Shown: piece after piece, positions 23,103 to 30,463 of the stretch | Position numbering within the stretch: the stretch's first letter is position 1 | Layout of the letters: each line of letters starts with the position of its first letter | Assembly (NCBI GenBank): GCA_015060075.1 | Contig: SUZE01000018.1 | Coordinates: 1 to 42,251, forward strand | Direction: 5' to 3' | Length of the DNA stretch: 42,251 nucleotides | Origin: Rikenellaceae bacterium | GTDB taxonomy: Bacteria; Bacteroidota; Bacteroidia; Bacteroidales; Rikenellaceae | Translations under genes and position numbers: made by a program | The notes under the pieces: model-generated | Seen by the model: only the letters and a program-made list of their open reading frames with translations | Database searches by the model: none | What the model was told of the DNA's origin: nothing

Positions 23103-24404
23103 ATGAAAAAATTTATCATTTCAGCACTTCTTTTGACTATTGCCGCAACATCATTTGCACAGGGTGGTTACACCCCGTCAGAGGGAAATCTCAAAGCTCG
23201 ACAAGAGTTTGCGGATAGCAAATTCGGCATCTTCCTTCATTGGGGATTATACAGCATGTTCGCACAAGGCGAGTGGTATTTGAGCAGGGGCAAACTATCG
23301 CACGAAGAGTACAAGAAGGCAGCAGACGCCTTCTATCCTCATCGCTTCGATGCCAAGGCTTGGGTTAAGGCGTTCAAAGATGCCGGCGCAAAATATATCT
23401 GCTTCACCTCTCGCCACCACGAGGGATTTTCGATGTGGGATACCGACTGCTCGGACTACAATATTGTCGATGCCACACCTTTCAAGCGCGATGTTGTCAA
23501 GGAGTTGGCTCGTGAATGTCAGCGCCAAGGGATAAAATTCCATCTCTACTACTCGCATGTCGATTGGAGTCGTGACGACTATCCTGCCGGCTACTCCACC
23601 GTAAAGGTAAAAGACCGAGAGCATCACGAAGGGGGTTGGGCAAACTACTACAACTTTATGAATGCTCAAATCACCGAGTTGCTCACACGCTACAAGGTCG
23701 ATGCGTTGTGGTTTGACGGAGTGTGGGACCATGCCAAAGATGCAACACCTTTCAATTGGCAGCTCGAAGAGCAATACCGACTTATCCACAAGTTGAAGCC
23801 GGAGTGTCTTGTAGGCAACAATCACCATCTCGCAGCCATTGAGGGCGAGGATTTCCAGATTTTCGAGCGCGACCTACCGGGTGAGAACACCGCAGGACTC
23901 GCAGGTCAGGAGGTTAGTCGCCTACCACTCGAAACCTGCCAAACAATGAACGGAATGTGGGGTTACAAGGTTAAAGACCAAAATTACAAGAGTACGGAAA
24001 AACTTATTCGTTATCTTGTCAGCACTTCGGGCAAGGGTGCAAATCTGCTTCTCAATATAGGTCCTCAACCAAACGGAGAGTTGCCAGCAACAGCACTCAT
24101 GCGTTTGAAGGAGATGGGCGAGTGGTTGCGCAAATATGGCGATACCGTCTATGGCACTACCGCAGGCGATATTCCTGCGCAGAGTTGGGGCGTGACTACC
24201 CGCAAGGGTAAGCGTCTATTTGTGCATATCTTCGACCTTAAAACGAAGGAGTTGCAGTTGCCTCTTTCGTGCAAGGTCGTAAAAGCTCGCACCTTCGAGA
24301 ATAATAAGGCGGTTGATTTTACGACAAGCGACAATGGTGTTACTCTTAAATTTGACACCGTACCTTCGGGAATAGACTATATTGTCGAATTGACCACAAA
24401 ATAG
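23103..24404 (+). CDS. Secreted alpha-L-fucosidase, GH29
   Basis: A 433-residue exported glycosidase that removes terminal alpha-L-fucose from glycans such as mucin or milk oligosaccharides. Residues 1-19 are a signal peptide (KKFIISALLLTIAATSFA, cut before Gln20). The catalytic barrel carries KFGIFLHWGLYSM (40-52), YICFTSRHHEGFSMWDT (98-114) and VDALWFDGVWD, whose Asp205 is in the position of the GH29 nucleophile. The KGANLLLNIGPQPNGELP segment and a short C-terminal beta domain complete the fold. It lies alone with its own promoter, not in a SusCD-type locus, and is followed 8 nt later by a U32 gene. Confidence 0.93.
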   Translation: MKKFIISALLLTIAATSFAQGGYTPSEGNLKARQEFADSKFGIFLHWGLYSMFAQGEWYLSRGKLSHEEYKKAADAFYPHRFDAKAWVKAFKDAGAKYICFTSRHHEGFSMWDTDCSDYNIVDATPFKRDVVKELARECQRQGIKFHLYYSHVDWSRDDYPAGYSTVKVKDREHHEGGWANYYNFMNAQITELLTRYKVDALWFDGVWDHAKDATPFNWQLEEQYRLIHKLKPECLVGNNHHLAAIEGEDFQIFERDLPGENTAGLAGQEVSRLPLETCQTMNGMWGYKVKDQNYKSTEKLIRYLVSTSGKGANLLLNIGPQPNGELPATALMRLKEMGEWLRKYGDTVYGTTAGDIPAQSWGVTTRKGKRLFVHIFDLKTKELQLPLSCKVVKARTFENNKAVDFTTSDNGVTLKFDTVPSGIDYIVELTTK

Positions 24405-24412
24405 TTATTTTG

Positions 24413-26224
24413 ATGCGAAAAATCGAACTTCTTGCACCGGCAAAGGACTTCGACACGGCAGTTGATGCTATCGACTGCGGTGCCGATGCCGTATATATCG
24501 GCGCAGGAAAGTTCGGTGCGCGCCACTCGGCAACCAACTCCGTAGAAGATATTGCCCGCGTTGCGGAGTATGCCCATCGCTACGGTGTAAAGGTCTACGC
24601 CACACTAAACACCTTACTCTTCGACAACGAGTTGGAGGAGGCTCGCCGTCAGGCTCTTGCGCTGATTGATGCAGGCGTTGATGCACTTATCGTACAGGAT
24701 ATGGCGTACTGCCGTATGGGTTTGCCGATTGAGTTGCACGCCTCGACACAAACCAACTGCGTAACGGCAGAGAAGGTGCGATTTTTCGAGGAGGTGGGCT
24801 TCGCAAGGGCTATTTTGGAGCGCTCATTATCGAAAAACGATATTGCCAAAATTCGCAAGGCGACAAATATCGAGTTGGAGGCTTTCGTTCATGGTGCAAT
24901 TTGCGTATCGCAGAGTGGTCGTTGCTTCTTCTCGCGCTCAACCTCGGAGCGCAGTGGCAATCGTGGCGAGTGTAGCCAGCCTTGCCGCTTGGAGTACGAT
25001 TTGTGCAACGACAAGGGCGAAACGATTATCAAGAGCAAACACCTTCTTTCGGTGCGAGATTTAGACCTCTCGGCTCGCTTGGGCGAGATGATTGACTTGG
25101 GTATCACCTCGTTCAAAATCGAGGGCAGGCTGAAAGACCGCACCTATATCCGCAATATCGTAACTCTCTATCGCCAACTGCTCGACCGAGAAATTTCGCT
25201 CCGCAATGATGTTGTACGCAGTTCGGCAGGTCGTAGCACAGTAGATTTCGAGCCAAACGCCTCACGCTCCTTTACGCGAGGTGCCACCGAGTATTTCTTC
25301 GATGGAAAACAGCGTGACGTGGCATCGTTTGACACTCCGAAGGCTGTGGGCGAGCGTATTGGTAAAGTTGTTCGTGCCGACCGCAGAGGTATAGTTCTCG
25401 ACCGCAAACACGACCTCGCTACGGGCGATGGCGTATGCTTTATTGCCGATGGCTCGCTGGTCGGAACAAATGTTGTGGGCGTGGAGGGCGAGCGAGTACA
25501 ACTCAATCGCTACGATGGCGTGGCGGTGGGTGCAGAGTTGTTCCGCAACTACAACCGCCTATTCTCGCAGGCCGTGGAGCGCAGTCGCATCAAACGAACA
25601 ATCGCAGCCGACCTCGCTTTGGTATTCGAGGAGAAGAAAATAACCCTCACCGCCACTGACGAGGAGGGTGTTGTGGCGGTTGCATCTGTTGAGTGTGCTA
25701 CCGAGGAGGCTCGCAACAAGGAGCGTGGCGAGGAGGCTCTGCGCAAGCAGCTGTTGCGCTCGGGCGATACGATTTTCGAGGTGCGGGATATTACCATTGA
25801 GAATTTGCGTTTTGCACCGATGTCGGTAGTGGGTGCTTTGCGCCGAGAGGCTCTTAAATTGCTCGAAAAAGAGAGGGAATATCGTTATTCGATAAGAGAA
25901 AAAGAGCAGTTTATCGAAAAACAATATGCAAAATATCCAACTGACACGCTAACTCCGCAAGACAATGTAACAAACCACCTTGCGAGAGAGTTTTATACCG
26001 ACCATGGCGTAACGGATATTGCCGAGGGCTTGGATTGCCGACCTTCGACCTCGGGCGAGCAGGTGGTAGTTTCGGACTACTGCATACGCCGAGAGATTGG
26101 CGAGTGCTTGCTCGAAAAACCACGCTTAAAGGGCGACCTCTACCTTGTGCGTGGCACAAAGAGGTATCGTTTGTGCTTCGACTGCAAAAAGTGCCAAATG
26201 AAAATCTTTGATATGGGCTATTAA
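24413..26224 (+). CDS. U32-family protein, RlhA-like (prephenate-dependent rRNA hydroxylase type)
   Basis: A 603-residue protein of the former peptidase U32 family, now known as prephenate-dependent RNA hydroxylases. It opens MRKIELLAPAKDFDTAVDAID. The domain contains Cys164, Cys171, Cys187 and Cys191 in the segment CVSQSGRC...GECSQPC, probable Fe-S ligands. A C-terminal extension resembles the DUF3656 domain that marks RlhA (5-hydroxylation of C2501 in 23S rRNA in E. coli) rather than TrhP. Length fits RlhA slightly short. A TTG 3 nt upstream extends the frame but ATG 24413 is natural. Probably cotranscribed with the fucosidase. Its stop codon lies inside a heptamer array. Confidence 0.85.
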   Translation: MRKIELLAPAKDFDTAVDAIDCGADAVYIGAGKFGARHSATNSVEDIARVAEYAHRYGVKVYATLNTLLFDNELEEARRQALALIDAGVDALIVQDMAYCRMGLPIELHASTQTNCVTAEKVRFFEEVGFARAILERSLSKNDIAKIRKATNIELEAFVHGAICVSQSGRCFFSRSTSERSGNRGECSQPCRLEYDLCNDKGETIIKSKHLLSVRDLDLSARLGEMIDLGITSFKIEGRLKDRTYIRNIVTLYRQLLDREISLRNDVVRSSAGRSTVDFEPNASRSFTRGATEYFFDGKQRDVASFDTPKAVGERIGKVVRADRRGIVLDRKHDLATGDGVCFIADGSLVGTNVVGVEGERVQLNRYDGVAVGAELFRNYNRLFSQAVERSRIKRTIAADLALVFEEKKITLTATDEEGVVAVASVECATEEARNKERGEEALRKQLLRSGDTIFEVRDITIENLRFAPMSVVGALRREALKLLEKEREYRYSIREKEQFIEKQYAKYPTDTLTPQDNVTNHLAREFYTDHGVTDIAEGLDCRPSTSGEQVVVSDYCIRREIGECLLEKPRLKGDLYLVRGTKRYRLCFDCKKCQMKIFDMGY

Positions 26225-26237
26225 CCATTAGCCATTG
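26217..26237 (+). repeat. Heptamer array, GCCATTA type, spanning the U32 stop
   Basis: GCTATTA, ACCATTA, GCCATTG in phase, then GCTTCTC. The first unit contains the last two codons and the T-T-A of the TAA stop. Same family as the arrays at 16541, 17478, 20261 and 27492. Confidence 0.75.
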
Positions 26238-26262
26238 GCTTCTCTTAAATGGCCATAAATGT

Positions 26263-26294
26263 GGGAGTGTCTAACAAGTTTTTTAGACACTCCC
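26263..26294 (+). terminator. Terminator of the fucosidase-U32 unit
   Basis: GGGAGTGTCTAA (26263-26274) pairs perfectly with TTAGACACTCCC (26283-26294) around an 8-nt loop and is followed by AATTTTG. Confidence 0.82.
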
Positions 26295-26304
26295 AATTTT
26301 GTCA

Positions 26305-26505
26305 GAAGTTGTATAACAAGAGGGATTTCAAGGCTTGCGAAGCGTGAGAAACCGCAGCATACTTGGCGTATGTGAGGATTTCGAGCGCAAGCATAACCGA
26401 CGCTACGGAGCGAGAGCAAAGGGTGTTTACACGCTTTGCCGAGCCGTGAGGAGGAAAAGCCCTTAAAAAGGGATTAACGCAGAAATCACCTTGTTAGACA
26501 GCTTC
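26305..26505. repeat. 201-bp element with inverted ends and a GCAGCATAC hairpin
   Basis: The left end, starting GAAGTTGTATAACAAGAGG, pairs imperfectly with the right end, finishing CCTTGTTAGACAGCTTC. Inside, GCTTGCG/CGCAAGC encloses the core CCGCAGCATAC-TTGG-CGTATGTGAGG (26352-26378), the same core as the 125-bp elements but with different ends. The right half includes TTTGCCGAGCCGTGAGGAG, which resembles a minus-strand segment near 27340-27370. Confidence 0.7.
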
Positions 26506-26514
26506 ATTTTATAA

Positions 26515-26889
26515 CTATTCCAATCCCAGAAAGGATTTCAGTCCAACTTCATTAATATGATTGACTAATGCAGCAGAGATGGATAGTGGCGGAAAATAGA
26601 AGTTCGGTTGCTCGTATACATCTATTATCTCCACGCCCCTATCCGGTGATTCAATCTCGAACGCTATTATGGGAGGTGTAGCAGAGTGTTTGTAGATAAT
26701 AGATATCAATTTGCCCCCATTCAATTCTAATGGGCATATTTCGCCTTTGGGATTTAATAAATAGTAGTATTTACACGATTCCAAAATGCAGAGTTTGACA
26801 TAGAACAGAACATTTTCGGTGTTATGACGCAACTTCTCAAATGTCGGTTGCATAATCATACACCTATTCGTATAGACAGCGAAGAACAT
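26515..26889 (-). CDS. Uncharacterised 124-residue protein, copy 2
   Basis: Second copy of the unrecognised gene at 21268-21642, in opposite orientation, same length, same start and stop context. About 17 of 375 bases differ; half of the amino acid changes fall in the short window Tyr-Glu-Gln-Pro-Asn-Phe, where copy 1 has Glu-Gly-Gly. Both copies are intact, which argues that both are under selection or that the duplication is recent. Homology extends from its promoter to 10 nt after the stop. It faces the U32 gene. Confidence 0.75.
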   Translation of the reverse strand: MFFAVYTNRCMIMQPTFEKLRHNTENVLFYVKLCILESCKYYYLLNPKGEICPLELNGGKLISIIYKHSATPPIIAFEIESPDRGVEIIDVYEQPNFYFPPLSISAALVNHINEVGLKSFLGLE

Positions 26890-27144
26890 ATCGGCTCAAA
26901 TTTATCTCCACCAGCACCAAATGGCGTAAAACAGTAAAAGAAAGCGTGGTGCTGAAAACTTATTTTAGGATACGGGCTCTGACAAAACCTCGACAATAAA
27001 ACAAGCAACAACTCCACGCCATACCAAATGGTATGACGCAGCAAGATGTTTGCCTATTCTCTTGTCTTTGAACTGTCAGATTCGTATCCAAGAATAAACT
27101 TACACTTTCTGCGTAATTATGTCTACAATCCGAGGACTGCACCG
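26890..27144 (-). promoter_or_regulatory. Long conserved leader, copy 2
   Basis: Counterpart of 21015-21267 with nearly the same length. The stem CATACC/GGTATG is kept with a different loop (ATTT instead of GCAT), as is CAGCACCA/TGGTGCTG. A frame with a TTG start (26856-27044) shares the residues RHT-WYGV-L-L-L-RF with copy 1 in another frame, which hints at former coding. Confidence 0.6.
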
Positions 27145-27176
27145 CAAATTTAGAAATATTTTTCGATAGTTGCAAA
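27145..27176 (-). promoter_or_regulatory. Promoter of the 124-codon gene, copy 2
   Basis: On the minus strand TTTG (27173-27176), 20 nt, TAAATTTG (27145-27152). The boxes match copy 1; the spacer does not. Confidence 0.75.
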
Positions 27177-27188
27177 AATAAATAATCC

Positions 27189-27287
27189 GTCATTGCGAAG
27201 GAGTGAAACGACTGTGGCAATCTCCCGCAGTTAATTTAATAAAATATAATGGAGATTCCCACGCTCATTACATTCGCTCGGAATGAC
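27189..27287. repeat. 99-bp inverted repeat, GTCATTGCGA type
   Basis: Left arm 27189-27224 (GTCATTGCGAAGGAGTGAAA through GGCAATCTCC) and right arm 27251-27287 (GGAGATTCCCACGCTC through CTCGGAATGAC) are imperfect complements around an AT-rich loop of about 26 nt. This form of palindrome occurs dispersed in many bacterial genomes; it has no coding capacity. Confidence 0.8.
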
Positions 27288-27440
27288 AATCTATTATTTT
27301 TTGAAATTTCTCTCGTCTTTGACCCGTGCAAGCACGGCTCTTCACTGCTCCGCCTCGGCAAAGTCTGCAAGCAACCTTTGCGCTCGGCTTAATCGCAGCG
27401 GTCGTCTCTCGTCTTTTTTTTAGGTAATTATAAAATTTCT

Positions 27441-27468
27441 CTCGTCTCTCGTCTTTCGTCTTTCGTCT
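27441..27468 (+). repeat. Heptamer array, CTCGTCT type
   Basis: CTCGTCT twice, then TTCGTCT twice, in phase, ending 6 nt before the TATCTTTG promoter. Same unit as 2993-3013. Single CTCGTCT units also occur near 27309 and 27405. Confidence 0.85.
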
Positions 27469-27474
27469 TTTTAT

Positions 27475-27482
27475 TATCTTTG
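27475..27482 (+). promoter_or_regulatory. Methyltransferase gene promoter -7 element
   Basis: TATCTTTG matches TAnnTTTG. The -33 position falls in the heptamer array and offers only CTTTC. Predicted leader about 45 nt. Confidence 0.55.
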
Positions 27483-27491
27483 CAAAAAGAA

Positions 27492-27519
27492 AAAAGCCAA
27501 TGGCTAATGGCTAAAAGCC
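27492..27519 (+). repeat. Heptamer array, GCTAATG type, before the methyltransferase
   Basis: AAAAGCC, AATGGCT, AATGGCT, AAAAGCC in phase, ending 11 nt before the ATG. It has the same orientation relative to the gene as the arrays before mreC and mreD, and likewise opens tiny ATG frames. Confidence 0.85.
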
Positions 27520-27530
27520 AATAAAAAGGT

Positions 27531-28424
27531 ATGAACTTAACACCAAACTTTAAGGATTACGAGTTGATTGACTCGGGTGAGGGCGAGAAGTTGGAGCGAT
27601 TTGGTCGCTACACACTGCGCCGTCCCGAGCCGCAAGCCGTATGGCGCAAGTCGCTCGATGAGCGCGAGTGGCAACGCCTCGCAGATGCCTCATTCCTCCG
27701 TACCGACCGCAGCGAGGAGCGTGGCGAATGGCGTAACAAGCCGCAGATGAAGGACCGCTGGAACATTCACTACGACTACAAGGCGATGCACCTCACTATG
27801 CGACTTGCTTGCACAGCCTTCAAACATATAGGTATCTTTCCCGAGCAGGCGGCAAATTGGAACTTTGTATACGATACTTGCCGTTCAAAAATTGAGGGCA
27901 AGGGCGCAAAGCCAAAGGTGTTGAACTTGTTTGCCTACACGGGTGGTGCAACCCTTGCTGCCGCTGCGGCAGGGGCAGAGGTAACGCATGTTGATTCGGT
28001 AAAGCAGGTGGTTACTTGGTCGCGCGAGAATATGGGGTCAAGCAGCCTCGATGGTGTGCGTTGGATAGTCGAAGATGCGTTAAAATTTGTTCAGCGAGAA
28101 GTCCGCCGTGGCAACCGCTACGATGGCATAATTTTGGACCCTCCGGCATACGGTCGTGGTGCAAATGGCGAGAAGTGGGTGTTGGAGCAAAACATTGCCG
28201 AGATGTTGGAGGCGTGTGCCGAGTTGCTTGCCGAAGATGGCTTTTTGGTGCTGAATTTGTACTCGATGGGCCTATCTTCGACCATCGCCCGAACGCTTGT
28301 GCATCAGATGTTCGGCACACCGGCAAAGGAGGAGTTTGGTGAACTATTCTTCACCGACCGAGCAGGAAAAGAACTGCCATTCGGTACATTCTATCGAATG
28401 GAACGGAAAACTAATAAGAATTAA
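27531..28424 (+). CDS. Class I SAM-dependent methyltransferase, RlmI/K-like
   Basis: A 297-residue Rossmann-fold methyltransferase. The SAM-binding segment KVLNLFAYTGGATLAAAAAGA (about 129-149), the acidic end of strand two (THVDS) and the catalytic-type motif IILDPPAYGRG (about 200-210) match the group that includes the 23S rRNA methyltransferases RlmI and RlmK (Methyltrans_SAM). It lacks an N-terminal PUA domain, so it is not a full RlmI; the substrate is probably rRNA but is not fixed by sequence. It is 5 nt upstream of a small membrane protein gene. Confidence 0.85.
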   Translation: MNLTPNFKDYELIDSGEGEKLERFGRYTLRRPEPQAVWRKSLDEREWQRLADASFLRTDRSEERGEWRNKPQMKDRWNIHYDYKAMHLTMRLACTAFKHIGIFPEQAANWNFVYDTCRSKIEGKGAKPKVLNLFAYTGGATLAAAAAGAEVTHVDSVKQVVTWSRENMGSSSLDGVRWIVEDALKFVQREVRRGNRYDGIILDPPAYGRGANGEKWVLEQNIAEMLEACAELLAEDGFLVLNLYSMGLSSTIARTLVHQMFGTPAKEEFGELFFTDRAGKELPFGTFYRMERKTNKN

Positions 28425-28429
28425 AATAT

Positions 28430-28726
28430 ATGTTTTCGATTTTAACTTTTGGATTGTTGTCGGGACATCTGTTGCTCGATGTATTGGTAGGACTATTGGG
28501 TAGTCGCCGCAATATCGGCTTCGGCTGGGCATTTATTATATCGGTGCTATTCACACCGCTTATCGGCTTGATTGCCGCCCTTATCTCAAACCCACTGCCC
28601 ACAGGCTCGGAGCCAAAATATGGCTGTTTGGGATACTCGTTCGGCTGTTTGGGAACAATCTTTCTTGTTCTTATCGCCACAGCATTTCTCTTTGGCGTAT
28701 TGTCCCTGTTGCTACCTATAATTTAA
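28430..28726 (+). CDS. Small membrane protein, unknown function
   Basis: A 98-residue hydrophobic protein, unrecognised. About three membrane spans can be drawn: 1-22, 30-52 (GWAFIISVLFTPLIGLIAALI) and 70-96. A short soluble loop, NPLPTGSEPKYG, lies between spans two and three. It follows the methyltransferase by 5 nt and probably shares its transcript. It converges on the GNAT gene with 8 nt between stop codons and no visible terminator. Confidence 0.7.
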   Translation: MFSILTFGLLSGHLLLDVLVGLLGSRRNIGFGWAFIISVLFTPLIGLIAALISNPLPTGSEPKYGCLGYSFGCLGTIFLVLIATAFLFGVLSLLLPII

Positions 28727-28734
28727 TACAACTT

Positions 28735-29877
28735 CTATATTGCTTTGGAAAATGCTCTGCGGCGCTTATGCTGTATATGGTCAAACTCGGCAAAGTTGGC
28801 AAGGCTCTTATGGTTGGTTTCGAGAATGGCGGTTGTTTCAACTCGTTGAATACCATATTTTGCGAAGTGTGGCGTCATCTCGTTAAAGATAAGGGCGGTA
28901 ACTCCCTTATCCTGATAGTCGGGACGCACAGCAATAAGCAATAGGTCGAAATCTGTCATCTTCTTAGCCTTCAAAGCCTTGATAAGGTGATACCACCCAA
29001 ACGGGAACATACGACCTCGGCACTTACGCAACGCCTTCGAGAGCGATGGCATACCCAAACCCACAGCAATAATCTCATCTTTCTCGTTGGCAACCATCGT
29101 CACAAAATCGAAGTTGAGTATCGGGAAGTACATCTTGCAATAGTACTGCTTCTGTCGCTGTGTCATCGGTTGGTAGTTATACAACTTCTGATACGCCGAG
29201 TCGAGAACATCGAAATAGGTGTAACCGTATCTCTTCTTCAACTCCCTCGAATTTTTAACCTTGACGACATGTAGCCCGTAGCGGTTTTCTACAAGTTGCA
29301 CAACACGCCTCATGCGCTCGGGCGCCTCTGTTGGCGGAGTAATTTGGTACTCAATCCAATCTGCCTCTTTGCATAAGCCATATCGCTCGTAGTGCGCCAT
29401 ATAGTAGGGGTGAGTATATAGGCTCGCCATAGGGGCATTGTAGTTAAATCCCTCAATCAGCAGACCTTGGTGGTCGAAGTCGGTAAAGCCGACAGGACCA
29501 TTCAGGCAGGTCATACCTCTCTCCCTACCCCACTCGGCAACGGCATTGATAAGCGACTTGAAAACATCGTAGTCATCTACGAAGTCAAACCACCCGAAGC
29601 GACACTTCTTAACGCCCCAAGCCTCGTTGGCACGGTGGTTTATAATTCCTACGATTCGCCCGACAATCTCATCGTTGCGATACGCCATATATATCACATA
29701 CTCGCACACTTCGAGTGCGGGATTGCCTTTCGGGTTGAAGGTATTTATCTCATCGAAAAGTATCGGCGGACAATAGTAGGGATTCTCCTTGTAGAGGTCT
29801 ATTCCGAACTGCACAAAGCGATACAACGCTCGCTTCGATTTTACCTCTTTGATTAAAATGTCGTTTGGGTTGGTCAT
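28735..29877 (-). CDS. GNAT-fold acyltransferase-like protein
   Basis: A 380-residue cytoplasmic protein with GNAT features: YVIYMAYRNDEIVGRIVGIINHRAN (about 61-85) resembles the beta4 acyl-CoA-binding strand region, and a second such region lies at about 310-340 (DLLLIAVRPDYQDKGVTALI). It therefore seems to have two GNAT-like halves. Proteins of this length are common in Bacteroidetes and are annotated as hypothetical or N-acetyltransferase; the substrate is unknown. It is the last gene of the rsmE-chrA-chrA unit, 31 nt after the second transporter gene. Confidence 0.7.
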   Translation of the reverse strand: MTNPNDILIKEVKSKRALYRFVQFGIDLYKENPYYCPPILFDEINTFNPKGNPALEVCEYVIYMAYRNDEIVGRIVGIINHRANEAWGVKKCRFGWFDFVDDYDVFKSLINAVAEWGRERGMTCLNGPVGFTDFDHQGLLIEGFNYNAPMASLYTHPYYMAHYERYGLCKEADWIEYQITPPTEAPERMRRVVQLVENRYGLHVVKVKNSRELKKRYGYTYFDVLDSAYQKLYNYQPMTQRQKQYYCKMYFPILNFDFVTMVANEKDEIIAVGLGMPSLSKALRKCRGRMFPFGWYHLIKALKAKKMTDFDLLLIAVRPDYQDKGVTALIFNEMTPHFAKYGIQRVETTAILETNHKSLANFAEFDHIQHKRRRAFSKAI

Positions 29878-29908
29878 AAATTGGTTTGGGTTTCTTCTAT
29901 CTCTATTT

Positions 29909-30463
29909 TCAACTCATCATCGGCACAAGGGCGTAAATAACTACGCCCGCAACTGCCGAGAGAATAATCATCAATATCGGATTTACCTTGCGGTACGAGC
30001 CGTATAGCACCGCACCAAAGAGTAACCACGACCACACATCGGTAAAGTTTTCGTTTGCACCCGTACGAGGGAACATCATCAGCAATGCTGCCGAGGCAAT
30101 CATTCCGACAACAATCGGAGTTACCGCCTTGACAACGGTCTGAATATAGCGATTTTCGCGGTGGCGAAGGAAGAATCTTGTCAAGAACAGCATCAGCGTC
30201 AGCGATGGCAAGCAGACTGCAAAGGTTGCAACCACCGAACCACCCACACCCGCTACGGTATAGCCGATATAGGTTGCCGAGTTGATGGCGATTGGTCCGG
30301 GTGTAATCTGCGACACAGCAACAATATCGGCAAACTGCGTGGCGGTAATCCAACCTCGCTGCTCGACAATCTCGTTTTGGATAAGCGACAACATCGCATA
30401 GCCACCACCAAAGCCGAAGAAGCCAATCTTCAAATAGGAGAGAAACAACTGCAAGTAAATCAT
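29909..30463 (-). CDS. Chromate transporter (CHR) half, second gene
   Basis: A 184-residue membrane protein of the CHR family, half-size type. The family signature GFGGGYAMLSLIQNEIV (about 16-32) and ITPGPIAINSATYIGY (about 52-67) are present, followed by about five membrane spans. Half-size CHR proteins are made as adjacent pairs and work together, exporting chromate in the cases studied; many have an unknown natural substrate. Its ATG overlaps the stop of the first half gene by 4 nt. Confidence 0.92.
   Translation of the reverse strand: MIYLQLFLSYLKIGFFGFGGGYAMLSLIQNEIVEQRGWITATQFADIVAVSQITPGPIAINSATYIGYTVAGVGGSVVATFAVCLPSLTLMLFLTRFFLRHRENRYIQTVVKAVTPIVVGMIASAALLMMFPRTGANENFTDVWSWLLFGAVLYGSYRKVNPILMIILSAVAGVVIYALVPMMS

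Larger units (their letters stand above)
26225..26514. other. Repeat-filled gap after the U32 gene
   Basis: These 290 nt hold a terminator hairpin (26263-26294) and an element with inverted ends (26305-26505) that abuts the second copy of the 124-codon gene. No gene is supported. Confidence 0.75.
26890..27530. other. Gap between copy 2 of the 124-codon gene and the methyltransferase
   Basis: This 641-nt stretch contains the copy 2 leader and promoter, a 100-bp inverted repeat (27189-27287), a GC-richer unexplained block (27320-27405) with scattered CTCGTCT units, two heptamer arrays and the methyltransferase promoter. I see no gene in it. Confidence 0.75.

Noticed and set aside
26856..27044. 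62-codon frame upstream of copy 2 of the unknown gene
   Set aside because: It begins at TTG, overlaps the true gene start, and its frame is broken in copy 1; recorded only as a property of the leader.
20984..27176. Insertion sequence or composite transposon around serS-fucosidase-U32
   Set aside because: The flanking copies encode no transposase-like motif (no DDE, HUH or serine-recombinase pattern) and no target duplication is visible.
2993..27519. CRISPR array among the tandem repeats
   Set aside because: Units are 7-9 bp with no spacers, and there are no cas genes.
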